NCBI RefSeq assembly: GCF_024349685.1 | Contig: NZ_AP025944.1 | Location: 5,845,001 to 5,909,000 of the forward strand | Origin: Pseudomonas sp. LRP2-20 | GTDB lineage: Bacteria; Pseudomonadota; Gammaproteobacteria; Pseudomonadales; Pseudomonadaceae | DNA: 64,000 bases | Direction of reading: 5' to 3' | Part shown: positions 53,350 through 64,000 of the stretch, piece by piece | How positions within the stretch are numbered: the first letter of the stretch is position 1 | How the letters are laid out: the number at the start of each line of letters is the position of its first letter | Position numbers and translations under genes: made by a program | The notes under the pieces: generated by a model | Seen by the model: the letters and a program-made list of their open reading frames with translations, nothing else | Databases searched by the model: none | What the model was told of the DNA's origin: nothing

Positions 53350-55015
53350 AGAGGGCGGCAACCACGGGGCGATTGGACGCCTGCAGCAGATAGTCGATCA
53401 ACTCCCCCACCGGCAGCGGCTTGCTGACCAGGAACCCTTGCACCTGGTCACAGCCAAAGCCGCGCAGCAAAGCCATCTGTTCCGGGCTCTCGACGCCCTC
53501 GGCCACCACTTCCAGGTTGAGGTTGTGCGCCAGGTTGATCATGGCGTGCACCAGCTTGCGGTTCTCTTCGCGCATCTCCATCTCGGCAACGAAGCTGCGG
53601 TCGACCTTGAGCAAGGTGATCGGCAGGCTGTTCAGGTGCACAAAGGACGAGAAGCCGGTCCCAAAGTCATCCAGCGAAAAACGCACACCCAGGCGACCCA
53701 GGGCATCCATGGTCTGACGCACCAGCTCGTTGCGGCGCATCACCGCCGTTTCGGTCAGTTCGAATTCCAGCCAACGGGCATCCACACCATGCTCGATGAT
53801 CAGCCGGCTCAGGGTGGCCAGCAACTGGCTGTCCTGGAACTGGCGGAAGCTCAGGTTCACCGCCATGTGCAGCGGCGCAAGCCCCTGCTCGCGCAATGCC
53901 TGCATGTCGCGCAGGGCACGGGAAATAACCCAGTAACCCAGTGGCACGATCAGCCCGCTCTGTTCGGCCAGCGGCACGAACTCGCTGGGCGGCAGCAGGC
54001 CGCGCTCGGCATGGCGCCAGCGCACCAGGGCCTCGAGGCCGACGATGCGCCCATCGGCAAGGTTCAAGCGCGGCTGGTAGTGCAGCTCCAGTTCATCGCG
54101 ACGCAGCGCCCGGCGCAGCTCGCTTTCCAGATCGGCCAGGCTGCGCGCATTGCGGTTGATGCGCTCATTGAACACATGGAAAGTGCAGCCCTGGCTGCCC
54201 TTGGCCTGGCGCATGGCGATATGCGCATGCCACATCAGCGGGTCGGGCCCGCCCTGGGCGCGGGCATGGGCCAGGCCCAGGCTGCAGCCGAGCAACAGGC
54301 TTTCGCCGTCGATCCAGTAGGGCTCGCCCAGGGCCTCGACGATGCGTTCGGCGATCCATTCGGCGCGGTTGGCGTCGCGGCGCGTGTCGATCAGCAGGGC
54401 GAACTCGTCGCTGCCCAGGCGCGCCAGCTGGTCACCGGCTTCCAGCTGCTGCTTGAGGCGCGACACCACCTGCAGGATCAGGCGGTCGCCGCACTGGTGG
54501 CCAAGGGCATCGTTGACGTGGCGGAAGTTGTCCAGGTCCAGATGACCAAGAGCCACGCCGCGGCCTTCGTTCTCGGCCAGGCGCGTGGTCAGCAGGGCCT
54601 GAAAGCCCTGGCGGTTGGCGATGCCGGTCAGTGGGTCTTGCTCGGCCAGGCGCTGCAAGGTGGCCACCAGCACACCGCGCTCGCGCACATGGCGCAACGA
54701 GCGGCGCAGGGTATCGGCATTGAGCTGGTCGCGCACCAGCCAGTCACTGACGCCGGTTGGCGGCGTATCGGGTTCGTGGTCGAGCAACAGGATGGTCGGC
54801 AGTTCGCAGCGCCCGGGCGCTGGCTGCAATGCCGGCGTGGCCAGTACCACGGCCTGGCGGTCATGGCTGAACAGGGTATCGACCGCCGCCCAGTTCGGCG
54901 CGGTCAGCAAAGCTGCGGTACCGTCCAGCGGCAGCAGGCATTCGCGTAGTAAGGCGGCCCATTCCGGCTCATCAGCCAACAGCAGCAAACGCAAAGGTTC
55001 GACAGGCGTGGACAA
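53348..55015 (-). CDS. GGDEF-EAL cyclic-di-GMP protein (ProE-like)
   Basis: The 555-residue protein has a receiver-like N-terminus without a clear phosphoacceptor (1-115), a GGDEF domain with degenerate GSDEF (201-205) and an EAL domain (EALVRW at 328-333; FELTETAVM; DDFGTGFSS; KVDRSFV; EGVESPEQ). EAL catalytic residues look intact, so it is probably a c-di-GMP phosphodiesterase. The neighbour of rep, it matches the position of P. aeruginosa ProE (PA5295). The start is TTG with AAGGAG five bases upstream. A Fur-box-like palindrome lies 60 bases upstream. Confidence 0.88.
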   Translation of the reverse strand: MSTPVEPLRLLLLADEPEWAALLRECLLPLDGTAALLTAPNWAAVDTLFSHDRQAVVLATPALQPAPGRCELPTILLLDHEPDTPPTGVSDWLVRDQLNADTLRRSLRHVRERGVLVATLQRLAEQDPLTGIANRQGFQALLTTRLAENEGRGVALGHLDLDNFRHVNDALGHQCGDRLILQVVSRLKQQLEAGDQLARLGSDEFALLIDTRRDANRAEWIAERIVEALGEPYWIDGESLLLGCSLGLAHARAQGGPDPLMWHAHIAMRQAKGSQGCTFHVFNERINRNARSLADLESELRRALRRDELELHYQPRLNLADGRIVGLEALVRWRHAERGLLPPSEFVPLAEQSGLIVPLGYWVISRALRDMQALREQGLAPLHMAVNLSFRQFQDSQLLATLSRLIIEHGVDARWLEFELTETAVMRRNELVRQTMDALGRLGVRFSLDDFGTGFSSFVHLNSLPITLLKVDRSFVAEMEMREENRKLVHAMINLAHNLNLEVVAEGVESPEQMALLRGFGCDQVQGFLVSKPLPVGELIDYLLQASNRPVVAAL

Positions 55016-55074
55016 GCGGGCTCCTTAAAGCTTGAAAGGTCTAGCGTTGGATGGCGGACATGCTACTGCATAAA

Positions 55075-55089
55075 TGAAAATGATTTTCA
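55075..55089. promoter_or_regulatory. Fur-box-like 7-1-7 palindrome
   Basis: TGAAAAT-G-ATTTTCA is a perfect 7-1-7 inverted repeat that differs from the Fur consensus TGATAATNATTATCA at one base in each arm. It is 60 bases upstream of the GGDEF-EAL start codon. Confidence 0.55.
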
Positions 55090-55314
55090 CTTTTAGACAT
55101 ATCCTTTGCCCGCAGTGCCTCCCGTCGCATTTTGACGTGCATCCTGCGGGAAAGTCGTCAAACCGGCAATTACGATTTTTTCCATGAATAGCATTAGTTT
55201 CACTAATGCTTATCCCCGAACAAAAGTCTGACTCAAACGTCAGACGGTCGCGCCACAAGTGGCCCATGCCTGTTAGAATGCGCGGCTATTTTCTGGTGAC
55301 CCCCGGTTTCTAGC

Positions 55315-57962
<2,648 letters not shown>

Positions 57963-57969
57963 CCGCGTC

Positions 57970-58064
57970 GCCTGCTTCGCGGGCAAGCCCGCTCCCACAG
58001 GTACCGCACAGGTTTTGAAAGCTGTGCAGTTCCTGTGGGAGCGGGCTTGCCCGCGAATGGCCCC
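57970..58064. repeat. REP pair (inverted)
   Basis: GCTTCGCGGGCAAGCCCG with CTCCCACAGG and TGTGGGAGCGGGCTTGCCCG, between convergent xpt and the acetyl-CoA hydrolase gene. Confidence 0.8.
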
Positions 58065-58076
58065 AGCATCTATCTG

Positions 58077-59933
58077 TCAGGTTTCTGATAATCCCGCCAG
58101 CAGCAAGCGCTGGTACAGCTCTTCCCTGAGCCCCTGCGGTCGATCCAGCTGCATCCGCGCCAGATGCGCCTCATACCCCTGCGGCCCCGGCGCCTCCAAT
58201 GCCGCCTTGCCCAGCTCCAGCACCTCACTCAGCTTGAACTTGCTCTTCAACCAGTTCAGCGCCCGCAACAAGTCCCGCTCTTCAGCCGTGAAGTCCGTTC
58301 CCAGCGGATACTCCGGGAACAAGCGCGCATGCCGAACCCTGATCGCCTCCAACCGCTGTGGCGTATTGTCGGTAAATCGCGCGTCCAGCTGAAAATCCCT
58401 GGCCAGCTTGCCCGCCTCTTTTGCCTGCTCGATCAGCTCCTGCTGGAACCGCGAATCGCTCACCGCCAGCAACCGCGCAATCACTTCGCTGTCGGTCTGC
58501 CCCCGCAGGTCGGCAATACCGTACTCGGTCACCACGATATCGCGCAGGTGCCGCGGGATGGTGCAGTGGCCATAGCGCCAGAACAGGTTTGATGAAACCT
58601 CCCCGCCCGCCTCGCGCCAGCTGCGCAGCAGCAGGATCGAGCGCCCGCCTTCAAGCGCATGGCCCTGGGCCACGAAGTTGTACTGCCCGCCTACCCCGCT
58701 GAGCACCCGGCCGTCTTCCAGCTGATCGGCCACCCCGGCACCGAGCAGGGTCATGCCGAACACCGTGTTGACGAAGCGCGCATCGCGGCGCTGGCGGCGC
58801 TTGAGGTCTTCCTGGCCGTACAGTTCGTTGATGAAGCTGATACGGGTCATCGAGAAACGGGCGCGCTGCTCCAGCGGCATCTCGCGCAAACGCTGGTAGA
58901 ACGCCTGCGGGCCGAGAAAAAAGCCGCCATGCACCAGCACACCCTGCTCGTCCGCCGGGCGCCGCACCACACCCGCCTCGGCCAGCGCCAACAGGCCGTT
59001 GACGAACATCTCGCTGCAGCCGTACAGGCCCTGGGCGAAGGCGTCCAGGCCCCCCTCTCGCTCGATCAGCGCCTGCCACGGGCTGACGTCCAGTTCGTCG
59101 AGCAAGGCGCGGTAACCTGGGTTGTCGCCCTGGCGCGCCAGCAATGCCGCCGCCAGCGCATCGCCCATGGCACCGATGCCGATCTGCAGGGTGCCACCGT
59201 CACGCACCAGTGAACTTGCGTGCAAACCGATGCAGTGGTCCTGGGTGCTGACCGGCATGTTCGGGGTAGAGAACAGCCGGCGCTGCTCCGCTTCGTCGAT
59301 CAACAGGTCGAACGCATCGATCGGCAACTCCGCATCGCCCGGCATGTAGGGCAGTTCGGTATGAACCTGGCCGAGCATGAGGATGGTTTCACCTGCCGCA
59401 CGCCGCTTGGCGATCATCGGCTGCAGGTCGAGGGTGATGTCGGGGTTGCAGGCCAGGCTGAGGTGGACGGGCTTCTCCGGCGTGGCCGCGACCAGCTGGG
59501 CAACCAGGTTCAGCCCCTTGGCGTTGATGTCGCGCGCGGCGTGGCTGTAGTTGCTGCTGATGTAGTCCTGCTGCGCGGTTTCGCTGTGCAGCAGGCTGCC
59601 GGGCTGCATGAAGAACTGCTCGACGCGGATGTTCGGCGGCAGGCGGTCGTTGCGCAGGTCGGCGAGGTAGGTGAGTTCTTCGTAGTCGGCGAACACGCGC
59701 TCGACGAAGGGCTCGAGGAAACGCCGTTGCAGGCCGTCGCCCAGGGGTGGGCGGCCAAGCGACAACGCGGTGTAGATCGTCAACCGTCGCTCGGGCAGCC
59801 CGCGCACGCGCTCGTAAAGCGCGTTGACGAAGGCGTTGGGCTTGCCCAGGCCCAGCGGCAGGCCCATGTGGATATGCGCTGGCAGCCGGGAGAGAACCTG
59901 CTCGACGGCCTGGTCGATGGAGCAGAGGTGCAT
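58077..59933 (-). CDS. Acetyl-CoA hydrolase/transferase family protein
   Basis: The 618-residue protein starts at MHLCSIDQAVEQVLSRLP with AGGAGG five bases upstream; an ATG six codons earlier lacks it. The family I CoA-transferase C-terminal domain holds the presumed catalytic Glu region (VVTEYGIADLRGQTD) and GVGGQYNFVAQG. Length exceeds that of the usual 500-residue acetyl-CoA hydrolases. Its CoA substrate cannot be assigned from sequence. Confidence 0.85.
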   Translation of the reverse strand: MHLCSIDQAVEQVLSRLPAHIHMGLPLGLGKPNAFVNALYERVRGLPERRLTIYTALSLGRPPLGDGLQRRFLEPFVERVFADYEELTYLADLRNDRLPPNIRVEQFFMQPGSLLHSETAQQDYISSNYSHAARDINAKGLNLVAQLVAATPEKPVHLSLACNPDITLDLQPMIAKRRAAGETILMLGQVHTELPYMPGDAELPIDAFDLLIDEAEQRRLFSTPNMPVSTQDHCIGLHASSLVRDGGTLQIGIGAMGDALAAALLARQGDNPGYRALLDELDVSPWQALIEREGGLDAFAQGLYGCSEMFVNGLLALAEAGVVRRPADEQGVLVHGGFFLGPQAFYQRLREMPLEQRARFSMTRISFINELYGQEDLKRRQRRDARFVNTVFGMTLLGAGVADQLEDGRVLSGVGGQYNFVAQGHALEGGRSILLLRSWREAGGEVSSNLFWRYGHCTIPRHLRDIVVTEYGIADLRGQTDSEVIARLLAVSDSRFQQELIEQAKEAGKLARDFQLDARFTDNTPQRLEAIRVRHARLFPEYPLGTDFTAEERDLLRALNWLKSKFKLSEVLELGKAALEAPGPQGYEAHLARMQLDRPQGLREELYQRLLLAGLSET

Positions 59934-60000
59934 CGGGGCCTCCTGAATCATCCATGGGGTCAGGGGTTGGACATGGGCTCAAGCGGGTTGGTTGCCAGTA

Positions 60001-60097
60001 CCGGCCCTTTCGCGGGCAAGCCCGCTCCCACAGACCCCGCAAATTGGCAGCATTTTGCTTTACCTGTGGGAGCGGGCTTGCCCGCGAAAGGGCCGGA
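60001..60097. repeat. REP pair (inverted)
   Basis: CCGGCCCTTTCGCGGGCAAG with CTCCCACAG and TGTGGGAGCGGGCTTGCCCG with CGAAAGGGCCGG, between the cytochrome c5 and acetyl-CoA hydrolase genes (same strand). Confidence 0.8.
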
Positions 60098-60110
60098 GCA
60101 GGCAATACAA

Positions 60111-60139
60111 AAACAAGGCCCGCCAGAAATGGCGGGCCT
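60111..60139 (-). terminator. Terminator of the cytochrome c5 gene
   Basis: The stem GGCCCGCCA-GAAA-TGGCGGGCC with an A-rich plus-strand flank reads as a minus-strand terminator 20 bases after the stop of the cytochrome gene. Confidence 0.85.
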
Positions 60140-60158
60140 GGTGCAATTCATCTTCGGC

Positions 60159-60581
60159 TCAAAGCCCGGACATCTTCTTGATGGCCCCTTTCAGGTCATC
60201 ATCCGAGCAGTCCGCGCAGGTACCCTTCGGCGGCATGGCATTCAGGCCGGTGATGGCCTTGGCCAGCAGCCCGTCCACCCCACCCTGTTCGTCAGCGCGC
60301 TTCTTCCATGCGGCTCCGTCGCCAATCTTCGGCGCGCCCAGCAAGCCGGTGCCGTGGCAGGCGTTGCAGTGCTTGGCAATCACGTCATCGGGCGTCTTGG
60401 CCCCGCCGCCCCCGGCTGCGGCAGCCACTTCCATGCCCTTGCATTCCTGGCCCTGCACACACACCTGGCCCACAGGCTCCAGGCGCTTGGCAAGCTCGTC
60501 GTTGGTCGCTGCGGTTGCGCTGATTGCCCAAAGGGCGAATACGGCTGCTGGTACGGCCAGCATCTTCTTGATTTGGTTCAC
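60159..60581 (-). CDS. Cytochrome c5-type c-type cytochrome
   Basis: The 140-residue precursor starts with GTG (VNQIKKMLAVPAAVFALWAI), as suggested by the signal peptide ending near ATA (residue 24). The haem-binding site is CNACH (Cys72, Cys75, His76), the axial Met116 lies in AMPPKG, and the C-terminal pair Cys122/Cys125 forms the c5-type disulfide. A second Cys pair, Cys41 and Cys47, lies in an extended N-terminal part and could be another disulfide. It is periplasmic and transfers electrons to oxidases. Confidence 0.9.
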   Translation of the reverse strand: MNQIKKMLAVPAAVFALWAISATAATNDELAKRLEPVGQVCVQGQECKGMEVAAAAGGGGAKTPDDVIAKHCNACHGTGLLGAPKIGDGAAWKKRADEQGGVDGLLAKAITGLNAMPPKGTCADCSDDDLKGAIKKMSGL

Positions 60582-60717
60582 GCGAACACCCTCATGGTGG
60601 CTAATCACGCCCGCGGCCACGGTAATGCGAGCGTTGAAAAGTATAGCGGGAACCCGGAAACCGTGGAACGACCCTACTCAGGAAAGGGGTATTGCCGAAG
60701 CAATGCACTGCGCTGGA

Positions 60718-61266
60718 TCAAAAGTTCGAAGGCGTCGCCGCGCTGATCAGCCGTGCCGGCACGTCGAACGGGTTGCGGAAACGGTGCGGGCGGGTGCTTT
60801 CGAAGTAGTAGCTGTCACCCGCTTCAAGGATGAAGATCTCGTTGCCCACCACCAGCTCGAGTTTGCCTTCGAGCAGGATGCCGGTTTCTTCACCATCGTG
60901 GGTGAGCATCTCGGCGCCGGTGTCGGCCCCCGGCGGGTAGACCTCGGTGAGAAAGGCGATGGCGCGGTTGGGGTGCGACTTGCCCACCAGCTTCATGGTC
61001 ACCGCACCGTCGGAGATATCGATCAGCTCGTGGGCCTTGTAGACAATCTGCGCGGGGCTTTCGGCCTCCAGTTCGACCGAGAAAAACTCGACCATCGACA
61101 TGGGAATGCCGCTGAGCACCTTGCGCAGCGAGCTGATCGAGGGGCTCACGCTGTTCTTCTCGATCATCGAGATGGTGCTGTTGGTCACCCCCGCGCGCTT
61201 GGCGAGTTCCCGCTGGGACAGGCCCTTGAGCTTGCGGATGGCTTGCAGTCGTTCGCCGACGTCCAA
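60718..61266 (-). CDS. XRE-cupin transcriptional regulator (PuuR-like)
   Basis: The 182-residue protein has an N-terminal HTH (RLQAIRKLKGLSQRELAKRA) and a C-terminal cupin (YPPGADTGAEMLTHDGEETG). The type resembles PuuR, a polyamine regulator. It lies next to alr-dadA on the same strand, the position of the conserved Cro/CI-family gene in Pseudomonas. The ligand may be an amino acid or polyamine (inference). Confidence 0.9.
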   Translation of the reverse strand: MDVGERLQAIRKLKGLSQRELAKRAGVTNSTISMIEKNSVSPSISSLRKVLSGIPMSMVEFFSVELEAESPAQIVYKAHELIDISDGAVTMKLVGKSHPNRAIAFLTEVYPPGADTGAEMLTHDGEETGILLEGKLELVVGNEIFILEAGDSYYFESTRPHRFRNPFDVPARLISAATPSNF

Positions 61267-61376
61267 AGCTGGAGCCTCCTGAAACGGTGAGATGGCGGGG
61301 TGAATGTGAACGATATCATGGCAATGCCGTTCAGTATTTACAACACACCGCCCCTCAAGCTGTCCGCTTCGGCGCC

Positions 61377-62450
61377 TTATTCGCCGTAATAGTCCAGCGG
61401 CACGCGTCTCAGGTTGCAGAAGATCTGGTACGGAATGGTCCCGGCCTGCATCGCTACATCACTGGCCAGCACCTGTTTGCCCCACAGCTCGACCGGGCTG
61501 CCGACGGTGGCTTCGGGCACGTCGGTGAGGTCGATGCAGAGCATGTCCATCGACACGCGGCCAATCAGCTGGCTGCGCTTGCCGGCGACCATCACCGGGG
61601 TGCCGGTGGGCGCGTGGCGCGGATAGCCGTCAGCGTAGCCCATGGCAACCACGCCAACGCGGGTCGGCCGCGGGCTGACGAACTTGGCACCGTAGCCCAC
61701 AGGCTCACCAGTGGGCAGCTCGCGTACGCTGATGACCCGCGATTGCAGGGTCATTACCGGCTGCAGGCGGGCGGCCTGGGGCTGCTCGGCTTCGAAGGGG
61801 CTGGCGCCGTACAGCATGATGCCTGGGCGCACCCAGTCGCTCGGGGCCTGCGGCCAGGCCAGCACGCCGGGCGAGTTGCGCAGGCTGCATTCGGCAGCCA
61901 GGCCTTCACGGGCGGCGTTGAACACGGCGATCTGCTGAGCGGTGGCGTCGGCCTCCGGCTCGTCGGCGCGGGCGAAGTGGCTCATCAGCACAATGCGCGA
62001 AACCTTGCCGCTGGCCAGCAGGCGCTGGTAAGCCTCGTGGTAGTCCTTGGGGTGCAGGCCGACGCGGTGCATGCCGCTGTCGAGCTTGAGCCAGATGGTC
62101 AGCGGCTTGTGCACCTGAGTCTGCTCAATGGCTTCGAGCTGCCACAGCGAATGCACCACGCACCACAGGTCGTGCTCGGCGATCAGCGCCAGCTCGCTGG
62201 CTTCGAAAAAGCCTTCGAGCAGCAGCACCGGAGCTTTGATGCCGGCGGCGCGCAGCTCCAGCGCTTCTTCGATGCAGGCCACGGCGAAGCCGTCGGCTTC
62301 GGGCTCCAGGGCCAGGGCGCAACGCACGGCGCCGTGGCCGTAGGCATCGGCCTTGACCACGGCAAGGGCCTTGGCCCCAGACAGTTCACGGGCCAGGCGG
62401 TAGTTATGGCGGAGAGCTTGCAAGTCGATCAGGGCGCGGGCGGGACGCAT
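61377..62450 (-). CDS. dadX: Catabolic alanine racemase
   Basis: The 357-residue PLP enzyme starts at [20 protein letters not shown]. The PLP Lys33 is in [10 protein letters not shown] and the second catalytic Tyr253 in [10 protein letters not shown]. It converts L-alanine to D-alanine, which DadA next door oxidises. It may also supply D-alanine for the wall. Because Pseudomonas racemases can act broadly, other substrates such as lysine cannot be excluded. The gene follows dadA, with a REP pair between. Confidence 0.92.
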   Translation of the reverse strand: MRPARALIDLQALRHNYRLARELSGAKALAVVKADAYGHGAVRCALALEPEADGFAVACIEEALELRAAGIKAPVLLLEGFFEASELALIAEHDLWCVVHSLWQLEAIEQTQVHKPLTIWLKLDSGMHRVGLHPKDYHEAYQRLLASGKVSRIVLMSHFARADEPEADATAQQIAVFNAAREGLAAECSLRNSPGVLAWPQAPSDWVRPGIMLYGASPFEAEQPQAARLQPVMTLQSRVISVRELPTGEPVGYGAKFVSPRPTRVGVVAMGYADGYPRHAPTGTPVMVAGKRSQLIGRVSMDMLCIDLTDVPEATVGSPVELWGKQVLASDVAMQAGTIPYQIFCNLRRVPLDYYGE

Positions 62451-62489
62451 GGCGGCTGCCTTATGGTGATTCACAGGTTGAAAACGGTG

Positions 62490-62587
62490 TCGGGTTCTTC
62501 GCGGCTAAAGCCGCTCCCACAGGGAACCGCACAATATTCAGGATCATGCGGTCCATGTGGGAGCGGCTTTAGCCGCGAAGAGGCCGG
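62490..62587. repeat. REP pair between dadA and dadX
   Basis: TTCTTCGCGGCTAAAGCCGC with TCCCACAGG and TGTGGGAGCGGCTTTAGCCG with CGAAGAGGCCGG. Core arms read GGCTAAAGCC rather than GGCAAGCC, a variant shared with the single REP at 30636. Confidence 0.8.
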
Positions 62588-62598
62588 TACAGGCGACC

Positions 62599-63903
62599 TT
62601 ACTGCTGATGGGCAGGCGTGGTCTGGCCTTGCTTGGCAACTTCCGGGCTGTTGCCATACCGCGAAATGTCCAGGCCTTCGGCACTGATCTGCGGCTTCTT
62701 GCGCGCAATCAGGTCGGCCAGCAGGCGCCCGGAGCCGCATGCCATGGTCCAGCCCAGCGTGCCGTGGCCGGTGTTGAGGAACAGGTTGCGGAATGCAGTT
62801 GCGCCCACGATCGGCGTACCGTCTGGAGTCGCCGGGCGCAGGCCGGTCCAGAAACTGGCCTGGCTCAGGTCGCCGCCGCGAGGATAAAGGTCGTTGACGA
62901 TCATCTCCAGCGTTTCGCGTCGACGTGGGTTCAACGACAAGTCAAAACCGGCGATTTCAGCCATGCCGCCAACGCGGATGCGGTTGTCGAAACGGGTGAT
63001 CGCGACCTTGTAGGTCTCGTCCAGAATGGTCGAGGTCGGCGCCATGTCGGCGTTGGTGATCGGCACGGTCAGCGAGTAACCCTTGAGCGGATACACCGGA
63101 GCCTTGATGCCCAGTGGCTTGAGCATCTGCGGCGAGTAGCTGCCCAGGGCCAGCACGTAACGGTCGGCCGTTTCCAGCTTGCCATCGATCCACACGCCAT
63201 TGATGCGGTCGCCGGCGAAATCCAGGCGCTGGATGTCCTGGCCGAAGCGGAACTCCACACCCAGATTGACGGCCATCTCGGCGAGCTTGGTGGTGAACAG
63301 CTGGCAGTCGCCGGTCTGGTCGTTGGGCAGGCGCAGCGCGCCGGCGAGGATGTCTTTGACACCAGCCAGGGCCGGCTCGACACGGGCAATGCCATCACGG
63401 TCGAGCAGCTCGTAAGGCACGCCGGACTGTTCCAGCACGGCGATGTCCTTGGCCGCGGCGTCTACCTGAGCCTGGGTGCGGAACAGTTGGGTGGTACCCA
63501 GGCTACGGTTTTCGTAGGCAATGCCGGTTTCGGCACGCAGTTCGTCCAGGCAGTCGCGGCTGTACTCGGACAGGCGCACCATGCGCTCCTTGTTCACCGC
63601 GTAGCGGCTGGCGGTGCAGTTGCGCAGCATCTGTGCCATCCACAGGTACTGGTCGACATCACCGGTCAGCTTGATGGCCAGGGGCGCGTGGCGCTCCAGC
63701 AGCCACTTGATGGCTTTCAGCGGCACGCCGGGGGCGGCCCAGGGCGAGGCATAGCCGGGCGAGATCTGGCCTGCGTTGGCAAAGCTGGTTTCCAGGGCCA
63801 CTGCCGGCTGGCGGTCGACCACGGTCACCTCGAAGCCTTGCCGGGCCAGATAGTAGGCACTGGCGGTACCGATCACACCGCTACCAAGTACCAATACTCG
63901 CAT
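62599..63903 (-). CDS. dadA: D-amino-acid dehydrogenase small subunit
   Basis: The 434-residue FAD enzyme oxidises D-amino acids, mainly D-alanine to pyruvate, and passes electrons to the respiratory chain. The FAD motif [18 protein letters not shown] starts at residue 3, and [16 protein letters not shown] and [17 protein letters not shown] match DadA. It is first in the dadA-dadX unit. Leader bases 63904-64000 have no gene; Lrp control is known in other Pseudomonas but no site was assigned here. Confidence 0.95.
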   Translation of the reverse strand: MRVLVLGSGVIGTASAYYLARQGFEVTVVDRQPAVALETSFANAGQISPGYASPWAAPGVPLKAIKWLLERHAPLAIKLTGDVDQYLWMAQMLRNCTASRYAVNKERMVRLSEYSRDCLDELRAETGIAYENRSLGTTQLFRTQAQVDAAAKDIAVLEQSGVPYELLDRDGIARVEPALAGVKDILAGALRLPNDQTGDCQLFTTKLAEMAVNLGVEFRFGQDIQRLDFAGDRINGVWIDGKLETADRYVLALGSYSPQMLKPLGIKAPVYPLKGYSLTVPITNADMAPTSTILDETYKVAITRFDNRIRVGGMAEIAGFDLSLNPRRRETLEMIVNDLYPRGGDLSQASFWTGLRPATPDGTPIVGATAFRNLFLNTGHGTLGWTMACGSGRLLADLIARKKPQISAEGLDISRYGNSPEVAKQGQTTPAHQQ

Positions 63904-64000
63904 CGTTCATCCCTCGCACGCGGCGCACCGCTATTTTGTTGATATGGCATGGATGCGCGCAGTATAAGAATCTCAGCCCAGTGCAATTCACTATATAAAA

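Overview
The window looks like a chromosomal segment from a Pseudomonas of the P. putida group. GC is high, and the order cyaA-rnk-cyaY-lptM-lysA-dapF-DUF484-xerC-HAD, sutA, glnK-amtB, ubiK, comM, then rep-xpt-cytochrome c5-alr-dadA is the conserved Pseudomonas backbone. The amaA-amaB-LysR-hglS lysine block and many REP pairs of the P. putida type (TGTGGGAGCGGGC arms) agree. Assignments are from reading translations by eye; no database search was run.

Layout. 0-9.4 kb: core housekeeping genes (cAMP synthesis, Rnk, frataxin, LPS-maturation lipoprotein, lysine/DAP synthesis, XerC recombinase). 9.4-10.7 kb: an AT-richer two-gene cassette of unknown function bracketed by two nearly identical terminators. 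10.7-17.7 kb: sutA, the nitrogen-sensing pair glnK-amtB with a sigma-54-type promoter, ubiK, a TPR-like protein and comM. 17.8-25 kb: a signalling island with a DoxX protein, a lone receiver, a response regulator with two DNA-binding domains, and a divergent 1682-residue hybrid (pseudokinase, AAA ATPase, GAF, histidine kinase). 25-41.2 kb: an accessory metabolic region with three YcaC-type hydrolases (two about 97% identical), AraC and LysR regulators, KefC-like antiporter, porin plus exporter, a Tat-exported amidohydrolase, an alpha/beta hydrolase and ABM-domain proteins. It also holds a 66-bp perfect inverted repeat next to a decayed antitoxin-like gene. 41.4-48.5 kb: a channel with a cyclic-nucleotide-binding domain, then the lysine/pipecolate catabolic genes amaA, amaB, a LysR regulator and hglS. 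48.6-55 kb: chemoreceptor, LysR, MATE exporter and a GGDEF-EAL protein behind a Fur-box-like palindrome. 55.3-64 kb: rep, xpt, acetyl-CoA hydrolase, cytochrome c5, an XRE-cupin regulator, alanine racemase and D-amino-acid dehydrogenase.

How the genes work together. lysA/dapF make lysine while amaA/amaB/hglS and probably alr/dadA take lysine or D-amino acids apart. cyaA makes cAMP and a cyclic-nucleotide-gated-type channel sits 38 kb away. The strongest candidate for an undescribed system is the 17.8-25.8 kb island. Its giant sensor has lost every catalytic kinase motif in its N-terminal kinase fold, its regulator combines an OmpR-type and a LuxR-type DNA-binding domain, and a 12-base motif in their shared promoter region recurs upstream of the neighbouring ycaC-like gene.
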